From Microlunatus elymi (lineage in GTDB: Bacteria; Actinomycetota; Actinomycetes; Propionibacteriales; Propionibacteriaceae), in NCBI RefSeq assembly GCF_007362775.1, contig NZ_CP041692.1:3100001-3164000 (forward strand): a stretch of 64,000 bases of DNA, given 5' to 3'. Of the stretch, positions 42,863-54,080 are shown piece after piece. The translations under genes and the position numbers were made by a program. How positions within the stretch are numbered: the stretch's first letter is position 1; each line of letters starts with the position of its first letter. The notes under the pieces are model-generated. The model searched no databases, was not told the origin of the DNA, and was given only the letters and a program-made list of their open reading frames with translations.

Positions 42863-43927
42863 CTAGCGGAGTTCGGATTCTACGGCGGCGATGAAGCCGT
42901 CGACGTCCTCGGTGGTGGTGTCGAACGAGCACACCCAGCGGACCTCGCCGGCGGCCGGATCCCAATCGTAGAAGGCGAACTTCTGCCGCAGCCGGTCGGC
43001 GACACCTGCCGGCAAGGTGGCCAGGATGGTGTTCGCGTCGGTCGGCTGGCTGAAGCTGATGCCGGTGATCGCGCCGGAGGAGACTCGCTCCTCCAACCCC
43101 GTACGCAGTCGACGGGCCATCGCGTTGGCGTGCGCCGCCGACCGCTGCCAGAGATCATCCTCCAGCAGGGCCAGGAACTGCGCCGACACGAAGCGCATCT
43201 TCGAGGCCAGCTGCATGTTGAGCTTCTGCAGATAGCCAAGGCCGGTCACCGCGTCCGGATTGATCGCCAGCACCAACTCGCCGAAGATCAACCCGTTCTT
43301 GGTGCCGCCCAGCGACAGCACGTCCACGCCGGCGTCGGTGGTCAACGCTCGCAGCGGCAGGTCCAGTGACGCCGCCGCGTTGGCCAGCCGGGATCCGTCC
43401 AGGTGCACCGTCAGCCCGAGCGCATGGGCCCGGTCCGTGAGGGCACGCAACTCCTCGGCGGTGTAGACGGTGCCCAACTCGGTGGACTGGGTGATCGACA
43501 CCACTCCCGGCAGCGGGTGATGGACGTCGTCGGGTTCGCGCGGATAGCGGTCAAGATCATCGGGCCGGAGCTTGCCGTCGACGCTGGGCACGGTGAGCAG
43601 CTTGATCCCGGCCACCCGTTCCGGCGCGCCGGCCTCGTCGGTGTTGATGTGCGCGCTCTCGGCGCAGATCACCGAACCCCAGTGCGGCAGCATCGACTTC
43701 AACCCGACCACGTTCGCGCCGGTGCCGTTGAAGACCGGAAACACCTGTACCTGTTGGCCGAACTGCTCGCCCAGCACCTCAGCCAACCGCGCGGTGTAGG
43801 CGTCACCTCCGTACGAGATCTGGTGGCCACCATTGGCACTTGTCAGCGCCGCCAGCACTTCCGGATGGACACCGGCATAGTTGTCGGAAGCGAAGCCGCG
43901 GAGGTCTGGGTCATGCAAGCTGTTCAC
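42863..43927 (-). CDS. ltaE: Low-specificity L-threonine aldolase
   Basis: A 354-residue PLP enzyme of the beta-eliminating lyase family that splits threonine and related beta-hydroxy amino acids to glycine and an aldehyde. Features are SDNYAGVHPEVLAAL, YGGDAYTARLAEVLGEQFG, ESAHINTDEAGAPE, the PLP-ring region VHLDGSRLANAAASL and the Schiff-base lysine in LSLGGTKNGLIFGE. Length fits the family. Start is GTG at 43927. It stands alone, converging with the GH25-like gene across a GC-rich 147-bp gap. Confidence 0.9.
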   Translation of the reverse strand: MNSLHDPDLRGFASDNYAGVHPEVLAALTSANGGHQISYGGDAYTARLAEVLGEQFGQQVQVFPVFNGTGANVVGLKSMLPHWGSVICAESAHINTDEAGAPERVAGIKLLTVPSVDGKLRPDDLDRYPREPDDVHHPLPGVVSITQSTELGTVYTAEELRALTDRAHALGLTVHLDGSRLANAAASLDLPLRALTTDAGVDVLSLGGTKNGLIFGELVLAINPDAVTGLGYLQKLNMQLASKMRFVSAQFLALLEDDLWQRSAAHANAMARRLRTGLEERVSSGAITGISFSQPTDANTILATLPAGVADRLRQKFAFYDWDPAAGEVRWVCSFDTTTEDVDGFIAAVESELR

Positions 43928-44007
43928 CAGCGGAGTCTCTCATCTGCTACCTCGCACACAGCTCGGACCTGTCTGGAACAGAAGCTGAGGGACTATGGTG
44001 ACCCGCG

Positions 44008-45333
44008 ATGTTGATCCGTGAACCCAGTGACGAACTGTTGTTGCCCGAACGCACCCGGCTGCTGCACATCGGTCCGATGAAGACCGGGACCACGTCGGTG
44101 CAAGCAGCGGCGAGTGCGCGTCGAGACCAATTGCTGGCTCACGGCGTGCGCTACCCCGGCAACGACTTCAACCATCGGCGGCAGTTCGGTGCGTTGATGG
44201 GCTGGAGTGTCGACACCTGGCGGCGGTCGGATCGCCTTCGCCCCGACCTGCTCGATGTTGCGACGTCGGGGGTGCCGAGCAAGAAGGTCTGGAGCCGACT
44301 CCGCGCCGAGATCGACGGTGATCAGGACCGCCGAATCTTCCTCAGCCATGAATTCGCGAGCCAGGCCGACGATGCCATCGCAGAACGGATCGTCGACGCC
44401 GTCGGAGACCGCGTCCACGTCTGCATCACGCTGCGAGCTCCCGGCCTGATCGTGCCGTCGCTGTGGTCGCAGGAGATCAGGGACGATGCCCTGACCGAGC
44501 CGCTGGAGGAATGGCTGCGTCGGTTCTACGGTCGGTCCGCGCAGCATCCGATCTCCGCCAGGTTTCAACGAGCCTACGATCAGAGCGGCCTGGTCGATCG
44601 GTGGGCCAGGCTGGTAGGCCCCCGGAACGTCACCGTGATCATCGTCGACCATGCCGATCCGAGCCTGATGACGAGCTCGTTCGAGGCGATGCTCGGGCTG
44701 CCGGCGGGGATGTTGGACTGGAACCGCAGCAACCGATCGCTGACCGGAATCGATGCCGAGCTGTTCCGGCAGGCGAACGTGATGATGCGCGATCGGGGCG
44801 TCGACTGGCGGTCCTTCTACTCGCTGGTGTGGAAGGGCGCGATTCAGCTGGGCCCGGAGCAGCGTAAGGTCCCGGCCGGCGGGCCACGGGTGATGCTGCC
44901 GCCGTGGGCCGGCGAGATCGCCGACAAGGACGGGCGTCGCTTCGCCGACGAGATCGGCGCGATGGACGTCCGGGTGGTCGGGGACCTGGACAACCTCGCG
45001 GTGGAGTCGCGGACCGCGCCGTGGCAGGACATCACCGAGATCCCGATCGAGATCGCGGCCGACGCGGTCGCCGCGGGAGTGCTGGCCGGGCAGCAGTCCC
45101 GGGAGCGCTTCCTGGCCACCGAGCTGGCCAACCAGGAACAGATCGCCAAGCTCCGGCAGCAACTGGCCCGGGAGACGACGCGTTCGTTGGCCGATCGCGC
45201 CCGGGCGATCCCGGCGAACCGCCGGGCCGAGCAGTTGGCCGGCGCGTTCAGCTCGCGCGAGCTGGCCGCGGCACTGAAACGGCGGTTGCTGCACCGGCTG
45301 CGTACCCGGCAGTCCTATCCGCGCGAACGCTGA
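44008..45333 (+). CDS. Sulfotransferase-like P-loop protein
   Basis: A 441-residue protein with the PAPS-binding loop LLHIGPMKTGTTSVQAAASARRDQL near residues 18-42 (K-T-G-T-T), typical of carbohydrate sulfotransferases. Further segments include LSHEFAS, VHVCITLRAPGLIVPSLWSQEI (resembling the 3'-phosphate-binding R-x7-S) and NVTVIIVDHAD. The C-terminal 80 residues are helical and charged (a possible coiled coil around 370-395). It may sulfate a surface glycan, which fits the nearby polymer genes, but the acceptor is unknown. ATG start. Confidence 0.75.
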   Translation: MLIREPSDELLLPERTRLLHIGPMKTGTTSVQAAASARRDQLLAHGVRYPGNDFNHRRQFGALMGWSVDTWRRSDRLRPDLLDVATSGVPSKKVWSRLRAEIDGDQDRRIFLSHEFASQADDAIAERIVDAVGDRVHVCITLRAPGLIVPSLWSQEIRDDALTEPLEEWLRRFYGRSAQHPISARFQRAYDQSGLVDRWARLVGPRNVTVIIVDHADPSLMTSSFEAMLGLPAGMLDWNRSNRSLTGIDAELFRQANVMMRDRGVDWRSFYSLVWKGAIQLGPEQRKVPAGGPRVMLPPWAGEIADKDGRRFADEIGAMDVRVVGDLDNLAVESRTAPWQDITEIPIEIAADAVAAGVLAGQQSRERFLATELANQEQIAKLRQQLARETTRSLADRARAIPANRRAEQLAGAFSSRELAAALKRRLLHRLRTRQSYPRER

Positions 45334-45360
45334 CCGGCTCCAGTCGCTTTGGGTCGCCGA

Positions 45361-46188
45361 TCAGAAACTGACCCGGCCGTTGATCATGGTCTGGGTGCGG
45401 CCGCCGACCCAGACCTGTCCACCGGCGTCCTGCTCGATCATGATCACTCCGTCGGCTCCGACGCACGTGCCCTGATGGGCGCGATACGGGGCGGTCAGCA
45501 GACCGGCCGGCAGCAACCACTGGGCCACTGCGGCGTTGAGGCTGCCGGTCACCGGGTCCTCGACCGCGATGCCGTTGCTCTCGAAGAAGGCCCGCAACTC
45601 GACGTCGTAGCCGGCCGTCGCCGTCCGGCTGACCAGCCCGATCGCACCGGGCAGGCCGGCGCCCGGCAGCGTGAGGAGGTCGACGGCGTCGTCGAGCAGC
45701 AGTCCGACCCAGCCGGGACCGTTGTCGATCACTCGGGATGCCAGCACCTGTTGCGATTCCAGGCCGAGCACGGAGACGATCCGGTCGAGCAGGTCCGGAT
45801 CGACCGGCCCGGAGTTGATCATCGGCGGCGCAGCGAAGGACAGCCGGTCCAGCGAACGCCGCACCGCGACGACGCCGAGGTCGCACTGTTGCCGGACCCG
45901 ATCATCGGCGAATCCGGGATGGGCGGCGAGCCAGGCGTGGGCGCTACCCAGGGTCGGATGTCCGGCGAACGGCAACTCCTGCGATGCGGTGAAGATGCGG
46001 ACCCGGTAGTCGGCGTCCGGGTTCGTCGGTGACATTAGGAAGGTGGTCTCGCTGAGGTTGGTCCAGCGGGCGAAGTCCTGCATCTGCTCGGTGCTCAGTC
46101 CGTCGGCATCGTGCACCACCACCAGTGGATTGCCGCGGTACCGCGTGGCGCCGAAGACGTCGACCTGGGAGAAGGTGTACGAGGCCAT
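45361..46188 (-). CDS. PhzF family isomerase/epimerase-like protein
   Basis: A 275-residue protein of the PhzF fold (two diaminopimelate-epimerase-like halves). The signature start is YTFSQVDVFGATRYRGNPLVVV, followed by NLSETTFLM (with the likely catalytic Glu), RIFTASQELPFAGHPTLGSAHAWL and the late EDPVTGSLNAAVAQWLL. All are standard. The substrate is unknown for most family members. The ATG at 46188 shares one base with the stop of the lipoate ligase gene (TGATG), so they are coupled. Confidence 0.9.
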   Translation of the reverse strand: MASYTFSQVDVFGATRYRGNPLVVVHDADGLSTEQMQDFARWTNLSETTFLMSPTNPDADYRVRIFTASQELPFAGHPTLGSAHAWLAAHPGFADDRVRQQCDLGVVAVRRSLDRLSFAAPPMINSGPVDPDLLDRIVSVLGLESQQVLASRVIDNGPGWVGLLLDDAVDLLTLPGAGLPGAIGLVSRTATAGYDVELRAFFESNGIAVEDPVTGSLNAAVAQWLLPAGLLTAPYRAHQGTCVGADGVIMIEQDAGGQVWVGGRTQTMINGRVSF

Positions 46189-47252
46189 CACGGCACCCGG
46201 TGCAGCCACTCGTCGGTGCCGAACTTCTCAGTCACCAGAGCTTCGGCGCGGGCCCGTTCGGCGTCGGTGATCTTGCCGTCGACGGTCGCGTACCGCTTTC
46301 GGAAATGATCTTTCAACGCCTCGATCACGTCGGCCCGGGACATCCCGGTCTGGCTGCGCAGCGGGTCGACCCTCTTGTTCGCGCTGGTGGTGCCCTTGTC
46401 CGACAGCTTCTCCCGGCCGATCCGCAGCACCCGCAGCATCTTGGCGGCATCGATGTCGTACGACATGGTCACGTGATGCAGCACGGCGCCGCCGAGTTTG
46501 TTCTGTACGGCAAGGCGTTTCTGCGCGGCGCCGCCGATCTTGCCGATCGGCGAGGTGATGTCGTTCAGCGGTGCGTAGTGCGCGTCGATGCCGAGTTCCT
46601 TCAGCGCACCGAGCACCCAGTCGTCCAGGAACGCGTACGAGCGTTCGAAGCTGAGCCCCTCGACCAGCGAGCCGGGAACGTACAGCGAATAGGTGATGGT
46701 GTTGCCGGGCTCGATGAACATCGCGCCCCCGCCGGAGATCCGGCGCACCACGGTCACGTCGTACTTTTGCGAGGCCGCGTCGTCGATCTCGTTGCGGTAG
46801 GACTGGAAGGAGCCGATCACCACCGCGTTGCGTTCCCACTCCCAGATCCGCAGCGTCGGCGCCCGGGTGCCGGCGGCCACCGACTCGGTCAGCGCCTGGT
46901 CCAATGCCATCTGCAGTTCGGGCCGCTCTGCGGCGCCGTGCACGATCTCGAACGTGTGATCGGCCCAGCTGGTCGCCCGGCCCACCGCGCGGCGTACGGC
47001 GATCGCCACGGCGTCGGCGTCGAAGCCGATCAGGTGCGCGTCCGGCCCGACGGCGGCCTGCACCAGCGCACTCATCCGGTCCACCGACGAGTCCTCCGGC
47101 AGCCCGGTCAGGGCCCGATCGATCCGATCCAGGGCGTCGTCCGGCTCCAGGAAGAAGTCGCCGGAAATGTGCACGGAGTTCAATGAGCCATCGGAGACGT
47201 CCACCTCGGCGGCGACCAGCTTGCCGCCCGGGACCTTGTATTCGCCACGCAT
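46188..47252 (-). CDS. lplA: Lipoate-protein ligase with N-terminal accessory domain
   Basis: A 354-residue protein predicted to attach lipoate (or octanoate) to E2 and GcvH proteins in the cytoplasm. The N-terminal 85 residues (GEYKVPGGKLVAAEVDVSDGSLNSVHISGDFFLEP...) match the accessory domain that lies at the C-terminus in E. coli LplA. The catalytic BPL/LplA domain follows, with WEWERNAVVIGSFQSYRNEID, VVRRISGGGAMFIEPGNTITYS (R-R-x-S-G-G-G-A) and SPIGKIGGAAQKRLAVQNKLGGAVLHH, which holds the lysine expected for lipoyl-AMP binding. The swapped domain order is seen in other actinobacteria. ATG at 47252. Confidence 0.87.
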   Translation of the reverse strand: MRGEYKVPGGKLVAAEVDVSDGSLNSVHISGDFFLEPDDALDRIDRALTGLPEDSSVDRMSALVQAAVGPDAHLIGFDADAVAIAVRRAVGRATSWADHTFEIVHGAAERPELQMALDQALTESVAAGTRAPTLRIWEWERNAVVIGSFQSYRNEIDDAASQKYDVTVVRRISGGGAMFIEPGNTITYSLYVPGSLVEGLSFERSYAFLDDWVLGALKELGIDAHYAPLNDITSPIGKIGGAAQKRLAVQNKLGGAVLHHVTMSYDIDAAKMLRVLRIGREKLSDKGTTSANKRVDPLRSQTGMSRADVIEALKDHFRKRYATVDGKITDAERARAEALVTEKFGTDEWLHRVP

Positions 47253-47312
47253 GATGCTGAACCTAACGCCGCCCGGCTCGACTCTCTTCCGATGTGGCGG
47301 AGATCACGATCT

Positions 47313-47342
47313 TGCAGTTTCTGCATTCGTGCAGTCACTGCA
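47313..47342. promoter_or_regulatory. Twin palindromic operator, probable TetR site
   Basis: Two perfect 13-bp palindromes, TGCAGTTTCTGCA (47313-47325) and TGCAGTCACTGCA (47330-47342), are separated by TTCG, centre to centre 17 bases. TAGAAT (47343-47348), a plausible -10 box, follows at once. The site lies in the 207-bp gap before the TetR/MFS pair and close to the lipoate ligase start, so binding would block RNA polymerase. Palindromes with such spacing suit two TetR dimers. Confidence 0.75.
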
Positions 47343-47459
47343 TAGAATGAGGTCAGCGTCAAAGCTCAGAGCCCAACGGCGGGTCGACGCTCCACCCGAT
47401 CGGGTGTCTGAAGCAGATCCATCGAGAACCCGCCATAGCTGAAGTGAGAAGGCGCTGCC

Positions 47460-48122
47460 ATGAGTACGAGCCTGCGCGAGAAGAAGCGCGAGCTGCTCCG
47501 TTCGACCATCGAGAAGGCGGCCGTCGCTCTGGTTCTGGAGCACGGCTACGACAACGTCACCGTGGACATGATCTGTGAGCAAAGCATGGCCTCGCAGCGA
47601 ACGTTCTTCAACTACTTCGGTTCCAAGGAGAGCGCGATCCTCGGACCGCCGCCGCCGGCCCCGTCGCCGGAGATCATCGAGGCGTTCGTCCATCATCGTG
47701 AGGGCGATGTGCTCAGCGATCTGACCCGGATGATGACCCGGGCGCTGAACGACGCCGGTGAAGTTGATCTTGACCTGTGGCGCGATCGGCGACAGATCAT
47801 CCGTACCACCCCGGAACTGATGCGTTCCCAGGCCGAGAAGATCGCCACCAAGGACTCCGAGATCGCCGCCCTGGTGTTGCGCCGGCTCCGGGTGCAGCAC
47901 GGACTTCCCGAGGTCGCCGACTCCGCTGCCGCGGAGTCGGAAAACCCAACAGAACAAGCCGATTCCGACGATCGCCTCATCGACGAGGCCAGGTTGATCG
48001 TCAACCTGTGGTGGGGCATCGCCCGCCACGCGATGAAGCTCTGGGCCGAAAAGCCCGAAACCACTCCGCAGCAGATCACGGACGACCTGCTCACCCTGCT
48101 CGCCCGGATCAAGGAAGCCTGA
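47460..48122 (+). CDS. TetR family transcriptional regulator
   Basis: A 220-residue regulator. Residues 8-60 are the TetR helix-turn-helix (KRELLRSTIEKAAVALVLEHGYDNVTVDMICEQSMASQRTFFNYFGSKESAIL). The C-terminal ligand domain is helical and variable; residues 145-165 are an acidic insert (SAAAESENPTEQADSDD). It precedes the MFS pump gene by 3 bases and most likely represses both through the twin palindromic operator upstream. ATG start preceded by GAAGTGAGAAGG. Confidence 0.92.
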   Translation: MSTSLREKKRELLRSTIEKAAVALVLEHGYDNVTVDMICEQSMASQRTFFNYFGSKESAILGPPPPAPSPEIIEAFVHHREGDVLSDLTRMMTRALNDAGEVDLDLWRDRRQIIRTTPELMRSQAEKIATKDSEIAALVLRRLRVQHGLPEVADSAAAESENPTEQADSDDRLIDEARLIVNLWWGIARHAMKLWAEKPETTPQQITDDLLTLLARIKEA

Positions 48123-50429
<2,307 letters not shown>

Positions 50430-50451
50430 GCTGGCGGGCGGGACCGACAAG

Positions 50452-50489
50452 AAGGGCCCGGGACGGATGATCATCCGTCCCGGGCCCTT
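50452..50489 (+). terminator. 38-bp perfect palindrome after the MFS gene
   Basis: AAGGGCCCGGGACGGATGA is followed directly by its exact reverse complement, giving a 19-bp stem with almost no loop, centred on TGATCA. It lies 22 bases after the MFS stop and is the likely terminator, although no T-run follows; actinobacterial terminators often lack one. Confidence 0.65.
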
Positions 50490-50540
50490 GGTCATCGCTC
50501 GGCAACCGGTCGTCCGCCACTCCCGCACCCAAAACCGACC

Positions 50541-50636
50541 GGCGCGCGCGAAATATCGGCTGCCGGAGTGAATCTTGCGCGCGGCTGTGATGCAGTACGG
50601 AAGTATCGGTTGCGCGAGTCGATTTCGCGCGCGGCT
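50541..50636. repeat. 50-bp imperfect tandem repeat, two units
   Basis: TATCGG[CT]TG at 50554 and 50604, and GCGCGCGGCTG after each, recur at an interval of 50 bases, with the sequence between partly conserved (GAGT[GC]GA). Each unit is flanked by GCGCGC runs that can pair. Together with the palindrome before it, this fills the 221-bp gap between the MFS and thioesterase genes; no gene is seen. Confidence 0.55.
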
Positions 50637-50650
50637 GCTGCGGTTGCTCG

Positions 50651-51022
50651 TCAGTCCCGGCGGAGAATCAGGCAGCTGGTGGTGGCGGTGGCGAGCCGCC
50701 GATCTTGATCATCAAGTACCTCGGCGCGAGCGGTCGCAGTGGTCCGACCGACGTGTTCGGCAGTGCCGATCACCCGCAGCGGAGGGTCGTTCGCCTGGAT
50801 CGCTCGCAGGTAGCGGACCTGAATGTCCAGGGTCGTCAGACTGATGCCGATGTCCAGTCGGCTCTGAATCGCGTACCCCATCGCGGTGTCCAGCCAGGAG
50901 GCGATCACGCCGCCGTGCACCGTACCGATCGCGTTGCGGGGTGGAAACGCGCACCTCCCCACATGCACCCGGGAGACCTGCAGCAGGCAGACCAAGATCA
51001 AAGCTGCGGAACGAAGGTGCAT
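50651..51022 (-). CDS. PaaI-type hotdog thioesterase, probably 5'-truncated
   Basis: A 123-residue protein with the core of the PaaI-type acyl-CoA thioesterase family: AIGTVHGGVIASWLDTAMGYAIQS (H-G-G active-site motif with the Asp five to ten residues on), LTTLDIQVRYLRAI and a final strand LATATTSCLIL. The usual 30-40 residues before GTVHGG are replaced by an unrelated stretch (MHLRSAALILVCLLQVSRVHVG). The only ATG (51022) lies inside a 59-bp palindromic repeat. The gene may have lost its 5' end, so activity is doubtful. The frame extends to a TTG at 51103 without a better start. Confidence 0.65.
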   Translation of the reverse strand: MHLRSAALILVCLLQVSRVHVGRCAFPPRNAIGTVHGGVIASWLDTAMGYAIQSRLDIGISLTTLDIQVRYLRAIQANDPPLRVIGTAEHVGRTTATARAEVLDDQDRRLATATTSCLILRRD

Positions 51023-51060
51023 GGTTCGGCGTGGAATTTCCGCACTTTCGTCACGCAAGT
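51002..51060. repeat. 59-bp imperfect palindromic repeat, copy 3
   Basis: It has the same length and right-end sequence (CTTTCGTCACGCAAGT) as the copies at 769 and 18771; the left end AGCTGCGGAACGAAGGTGCA pairs with it imperfectly. It overlaps the presumed start of the thioesterase-like gene. The following bases to 51271 hold nothing recognisable. Confidence 0.75.
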
Positions 51061-51271
51061 CAGCCCGCCCGGTGGCCGAGGTCAGCCACACCAACTCCAG
51101 CAAGCCGGAGTCGGGTAGTGGATGCCGCCGAGCACCCGTGTGGCGATCCAGACAACCTCGTACGAGCTCAGGGATCCAAGGAGGTTACGGTCTCCATTGG
51201 GCGACTATGAGTGCGCTACCTCCTGCCATCGGCGAATGAGGCGACACCAGGGTCAGGCAGCGACAGTCTGC

Positions 51272-52132
51272 TCAGACGAAGAGCGGCTCCATCCCCCAGG
51301 CCTGTTCCAACTCGGTCATCGCGGCGTCGTCGGGGCGCTCGGTGAAGCGTTCGGCGGCGTCCAGCACCTTGGGCAGGATGTCGATGTCGCCGACGGTGTT
51401 CAGGAAGATGCCCGGGCGGCCGAGGACCCAGCCGACCGCGGTGTCGATGGCGGCTTGGTCTCGCAGCGGCTCGTACCAGGTGCTGGCGAAATGCTCGGAC
51501 CCTTCCTGCCAGGGCGCGCGGGTGATCGCCTTGATCGTCTGCACCGCGATGTCATGTTCCTGACAGTACGTGTACAGCTCCTCCCAGTCGGCGAGGTAGT
51601 CCGGATTCCGCGTCATCGGATAGTTGTACGGCAGCAGCACCGAGTCGAAATCGAACACCCGCAGGGATTTCAGGTGCTGACGGGCCACCGTGACACCGTG
51701 TCCGGTGATCCCGATGTGCCGGACCAGCCCCTCGTCGCGGGCCCGGACACACGCCTCCAACGCACCCCCGGTGCCGAGTGCGGTCCGCCGTTCGTCCTCG
51801 TCGACGAGATTGTGCAGTTGGATCAGGTCCAGGTGATCGGTCCGCATCCGTTCCAGCGAACGCTGAATCGACGCGTACGCCTCGGACGCGGTCCGGTCTC
51901 CGGTCTTGGACGCCAGGAAGTAGTCGTCGCGATGATCTTGCAGGTGCGGACCGAGCCGATCCTCGGCGGCGCCGTAGCTGGCGGCGGTGTCGATGTGGTT
52001 GATGCCGTGCCGGCGGATCAGGTCCAGGGTCCGGTCGGCATCGTCCTGGCTGACCTCCGCCAGCGCTGCCGCGCCGAAGATGATGCGGGTCGACTCGTGG
52101 CCGGTACGACCGAAGGACAGGGTTTCGATCAT
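51272..52132 (-). CDS. Aldo/keto reductase, A
   Basis: A 286-residue NAD(P)H-dependent reductase with the TIM-barrel pattern of the family. Catalytic residues are visible: Asp and Tyr in [17 protein letters not shown], Lys in [10 protein letters not shown] and His in [11 protein letters not shown]. The cofactor-binding part near the end includes [24 protein letters not shown]. The substrate is unknown. ATG at 52132 with AAGGGA upstream. It lies 26 bases after larC and may be co-transcribed with the lar genes. Confidence 0.92.
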   Translation of the reverse strand: MIETLSFGRTGHESTRIIFGAAALAEVSQDDADRTLDLIRRHGINHIDTAASYGAAEDRLGPHLQDHRDDYFLASKTGDRTASEAYASIQRSLERMRTDHLDLIQLHNLVDEDERRTALGTGGALEACVRARDEGLVRHIGITGHGVTVARQHLKSLRVFDFDSVLLPYNYPMTRNPDYLADWEELYTYCQEHDIAVQTIKAITRAPWQEGSEHFASTWYEPLRDQAAIDTAVGWVLGRPGIFLNTVGDIDILPKVLDAAERFTERPDDAAMTELEQAWGMEPLFV

Positions 52133-52158
52133 TGCCAGATCCCTTCTGGGATGGGGAT

Positions 52159-53391
52159 TCAGTGGGGTGTTGTGCGGGCGTTCTCCGGTACGGGTACGCC
52201 GATCACCAGCCCGGCGTGCTGCGCGGCGGCGATCGCCTCGGCCAGCACCACCCGGGTCGGCTTCCCGGCCGCCGCAGCCACTGCGACGACGTCGTCGAAC
52301 TCCGGCGTCACCTGCTTGATCAGCCCGTCTCGATGGGCGATCTTGATCATCACCTGGCCGTCACCGAGTCTGATCCTGGACCAGGCTCGCGGCAGTGCGA
52401 ACTTGCGATACTCCTGCTGGCGTACGCCGATGGTGCTGGTCCGGGTCAAGATCAACTCCCGCAACCCGGCCGTCGCCGACGGATGCGCCAGCACACACAG
52501 GGTATGGGCCGGACGGCCCTTCTTCATCATGATCGGCACCAGCCAGGCGTCGGAGGCCCCGCCGGCCATCAGGTCGGCCAGCACACCGGGCCACAGCCGT
52601 GGATCAAGATCATCGACGTTGGCTTCCAGCACCACCGCCGGGTCACCGGCACCGACCCCGGCCACCTCCGTACGCTCTCCGATCAGCAGTCGGGTCACGT
52701 TGGCGTGCCCGGCGAAGTCCTTCGTGCCGGCACCCAGCCCGACGGTCTGCAGCCGCATCGCCGGCAGGTCTGTGCATTCGGCGCACAGCGTTGCCAGCAA
52801 GGCCATTCCGGTCGGTGTGGTCAGCTCGCCCTCGCCCCCGGCGAACAGGGTCCAGCCGTCGGCCAGCCGGGTGACCGCCGGCACCGGCACCGGGATCCGG
52901 CCGTGCGCCGCCCGGACGAAACCGGAGCCGACGGCCACCTTGCTCGCGGTCAGCTGGTCGATCGCCAGGTCGAAGATCCCGGCACAGACTCCGACCACGT
53001 CGGCGATCGAGTCCAGCGCGCCGACCTCGTGGAAGTGGATGTCGTCGGCCGGCACCCCGTGCACTCGGCCCTCCGCTTCCGCCAGTCGGGCGAACACGGC
53101 GGTCGCCGAAGTCCGCACCGGCTCGGGCAGCCCGGCATCGGTCAGCATGGTCGAGATCGTTCGCCAGGTCCGGTGCGGCGGGTCGGCAACGAGTACGTCG
53201 ACGTGCACCTTGATCGCCGCGATGCCGGCCCGGGTGACGTGCTCGGTCCGCAGCCGTACGGAGTCGGGCAGCACCTGGTCGATGCAGCGCTGCGCGAACT
53301 CGACGTCGGCACCGGCATCGATCAGTGCACCGAGCAGCATGTCGCCGGCGACTCCGGCGGATGCGTCGATCCAGGCGTGGCGTTGGGTCAC
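52159..53391 (-). CDS. larC: Nickel-pincer cofactor biosynthesis protein LarC
   Basis: A 410-residue protein of the LarC (DUF111) family, a CTP-dependent cyclometallase that inserts nickel into the pincer nucleotide. It opens with the family motif [25 protein letters not shown] and includes [21 protein letters not shown] sequence (here [19 protein letters not shown]). In L. plantarum larC is split by a programmed frameshift; here it is one continuous frame covering both halves, ending in [11 protein letters not shown] start overlapping the larB stop by 4 bases. Confidence 0.92.
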   Translation of the reverse strand: MTQRHAWIDASAGVAGDMLLGALIDAGADVEFAQRCIDQVLPDSVRLRTEHVTRAGIAAIKVHVDVLVADPPHRTWRTISTMLTDAGLPEPVRTSATAVFARLAEAEGRVHGVPADDIHFHEVGALDSIADVVGVCAGIFDLAIDQLTASKVAVGSGFVRAAHGRIPVPVPAVTRLADGWTLFAGGEGELTTPTGMALLATLCAECTDLPAMRLQTVGLGAGTKDFAGHANVTRLLIGERTEVAGVGAGDPAVVLEANVDDLDPRLWPGVLADLMAGGASDAWLVPIMMKKGRPAHTLCVLAHPSATAGLRELILTRTSTIGVRQQEYRKFALPRAWSRIRLGDGQVMIKIAHRDGLIKQVTPEFDDVVAVAAAAGKPTRVVLAEAIAAAQHAGLVIGVPVPENARTTPH

Positions 53392-54080
53392 AGAGCTTCC
53401 TCGGTTCTCGGGGCGGCGACCTGGGCGGCGAGGTGGCCGGCGCCGTACCCGTTGTCGATGTTGACCACGGCGACGCCGGGCGCGCAGGCGTTGAGCATCG
53501 ACAGCAGGGGTGCGATGCCGCCGAACGCGGCGCCGTAGCCGACTGAGGTGGGCAGCGCGATCACCGGGCAGCTGACCAGGCCGGCGACCACGCTCGGCAG
53601 GGCGCCGTCCATCCCGGCGGCGACCACGATCACCCGGGCACGGCGCAACTGATCGAGCTTGCCCAGCACCCGATGCAGTCCGGCCACGCCGACATCGACG
53701 ACCAACTCGGCTGAACGCCCCAGATAGCGGGCGGTCAGCAGTGCCTCCCGGGCCACCGGCAGATCGGAGGTGCCGGCGCAGAGCACCAGCACCGCATCGC
53801 CGGTCGGCTCGGGTGGGGTCGGCGGCCAGGCCAGCAATCGTGCGGTCCGGTCCCAGGACGCGTCCGGCAGCACCCCGAGGATCGCCTTGGCCTGGTCGTC
53901 CGTGGCCCGGGTGAACAGAGTGATCTGGTCCGGAGATCCGGCGGCGCGGTCGGCAACGGCCTGGGCGATCGTCGCCACCTGGTCGATCGATTTGGGTTCG
54001 CAGAGCACCGCCTCCGGGTAGCCGCGGCGGGCGGCCCGGGCGAAGTCGAGGGTCGCGATGTCCTCCAGGGGGTCAGGCAT
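53388..54080 (-). CDS. larB: Nickel-pincer cofactor biosynthesis protein LarB
   Basis: A 230-residue protein related to the PurE class of carboxylases. LarB carboxylates and hydrolyses nicotinic acid adenine dinucleotide, the first step to the pincer cofactor. Key segments are the N-terminal LDFARAARRGYPEAVLCEPKS, LVLCAGTSDLPVAREA, VDVGVAGLHRVL, VIVVAAGMDGALPSVVAGLVSCPVIALPTSVGYG (PurE-like core) and VVNIDNGYGAGHLAA at the end. Overlaps larE by 8 bases and larC by 4, a tight operon. Confidence 0.93.
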   Translation of the reverse strand: MPDPLEDIATLDFARAARRGYPEAVLCEPKSIDQVATIAQAVADRAAGSPDQITLFTRATDDQAKAILGVLPDASWDRTARLLAWPPTPPEPTGDAVLVLCAGTSDLPVAREALLTARYLGRSAELVVDVGVAGLHRVLGKLDQLRRARVIVVAAGMDGALPSVVAGLVSCPVIALPTSVGYGAAFGGIAPLLSMLNACAPGVAVVNIDNGYGAGHLAAQVAAPRTEEAL

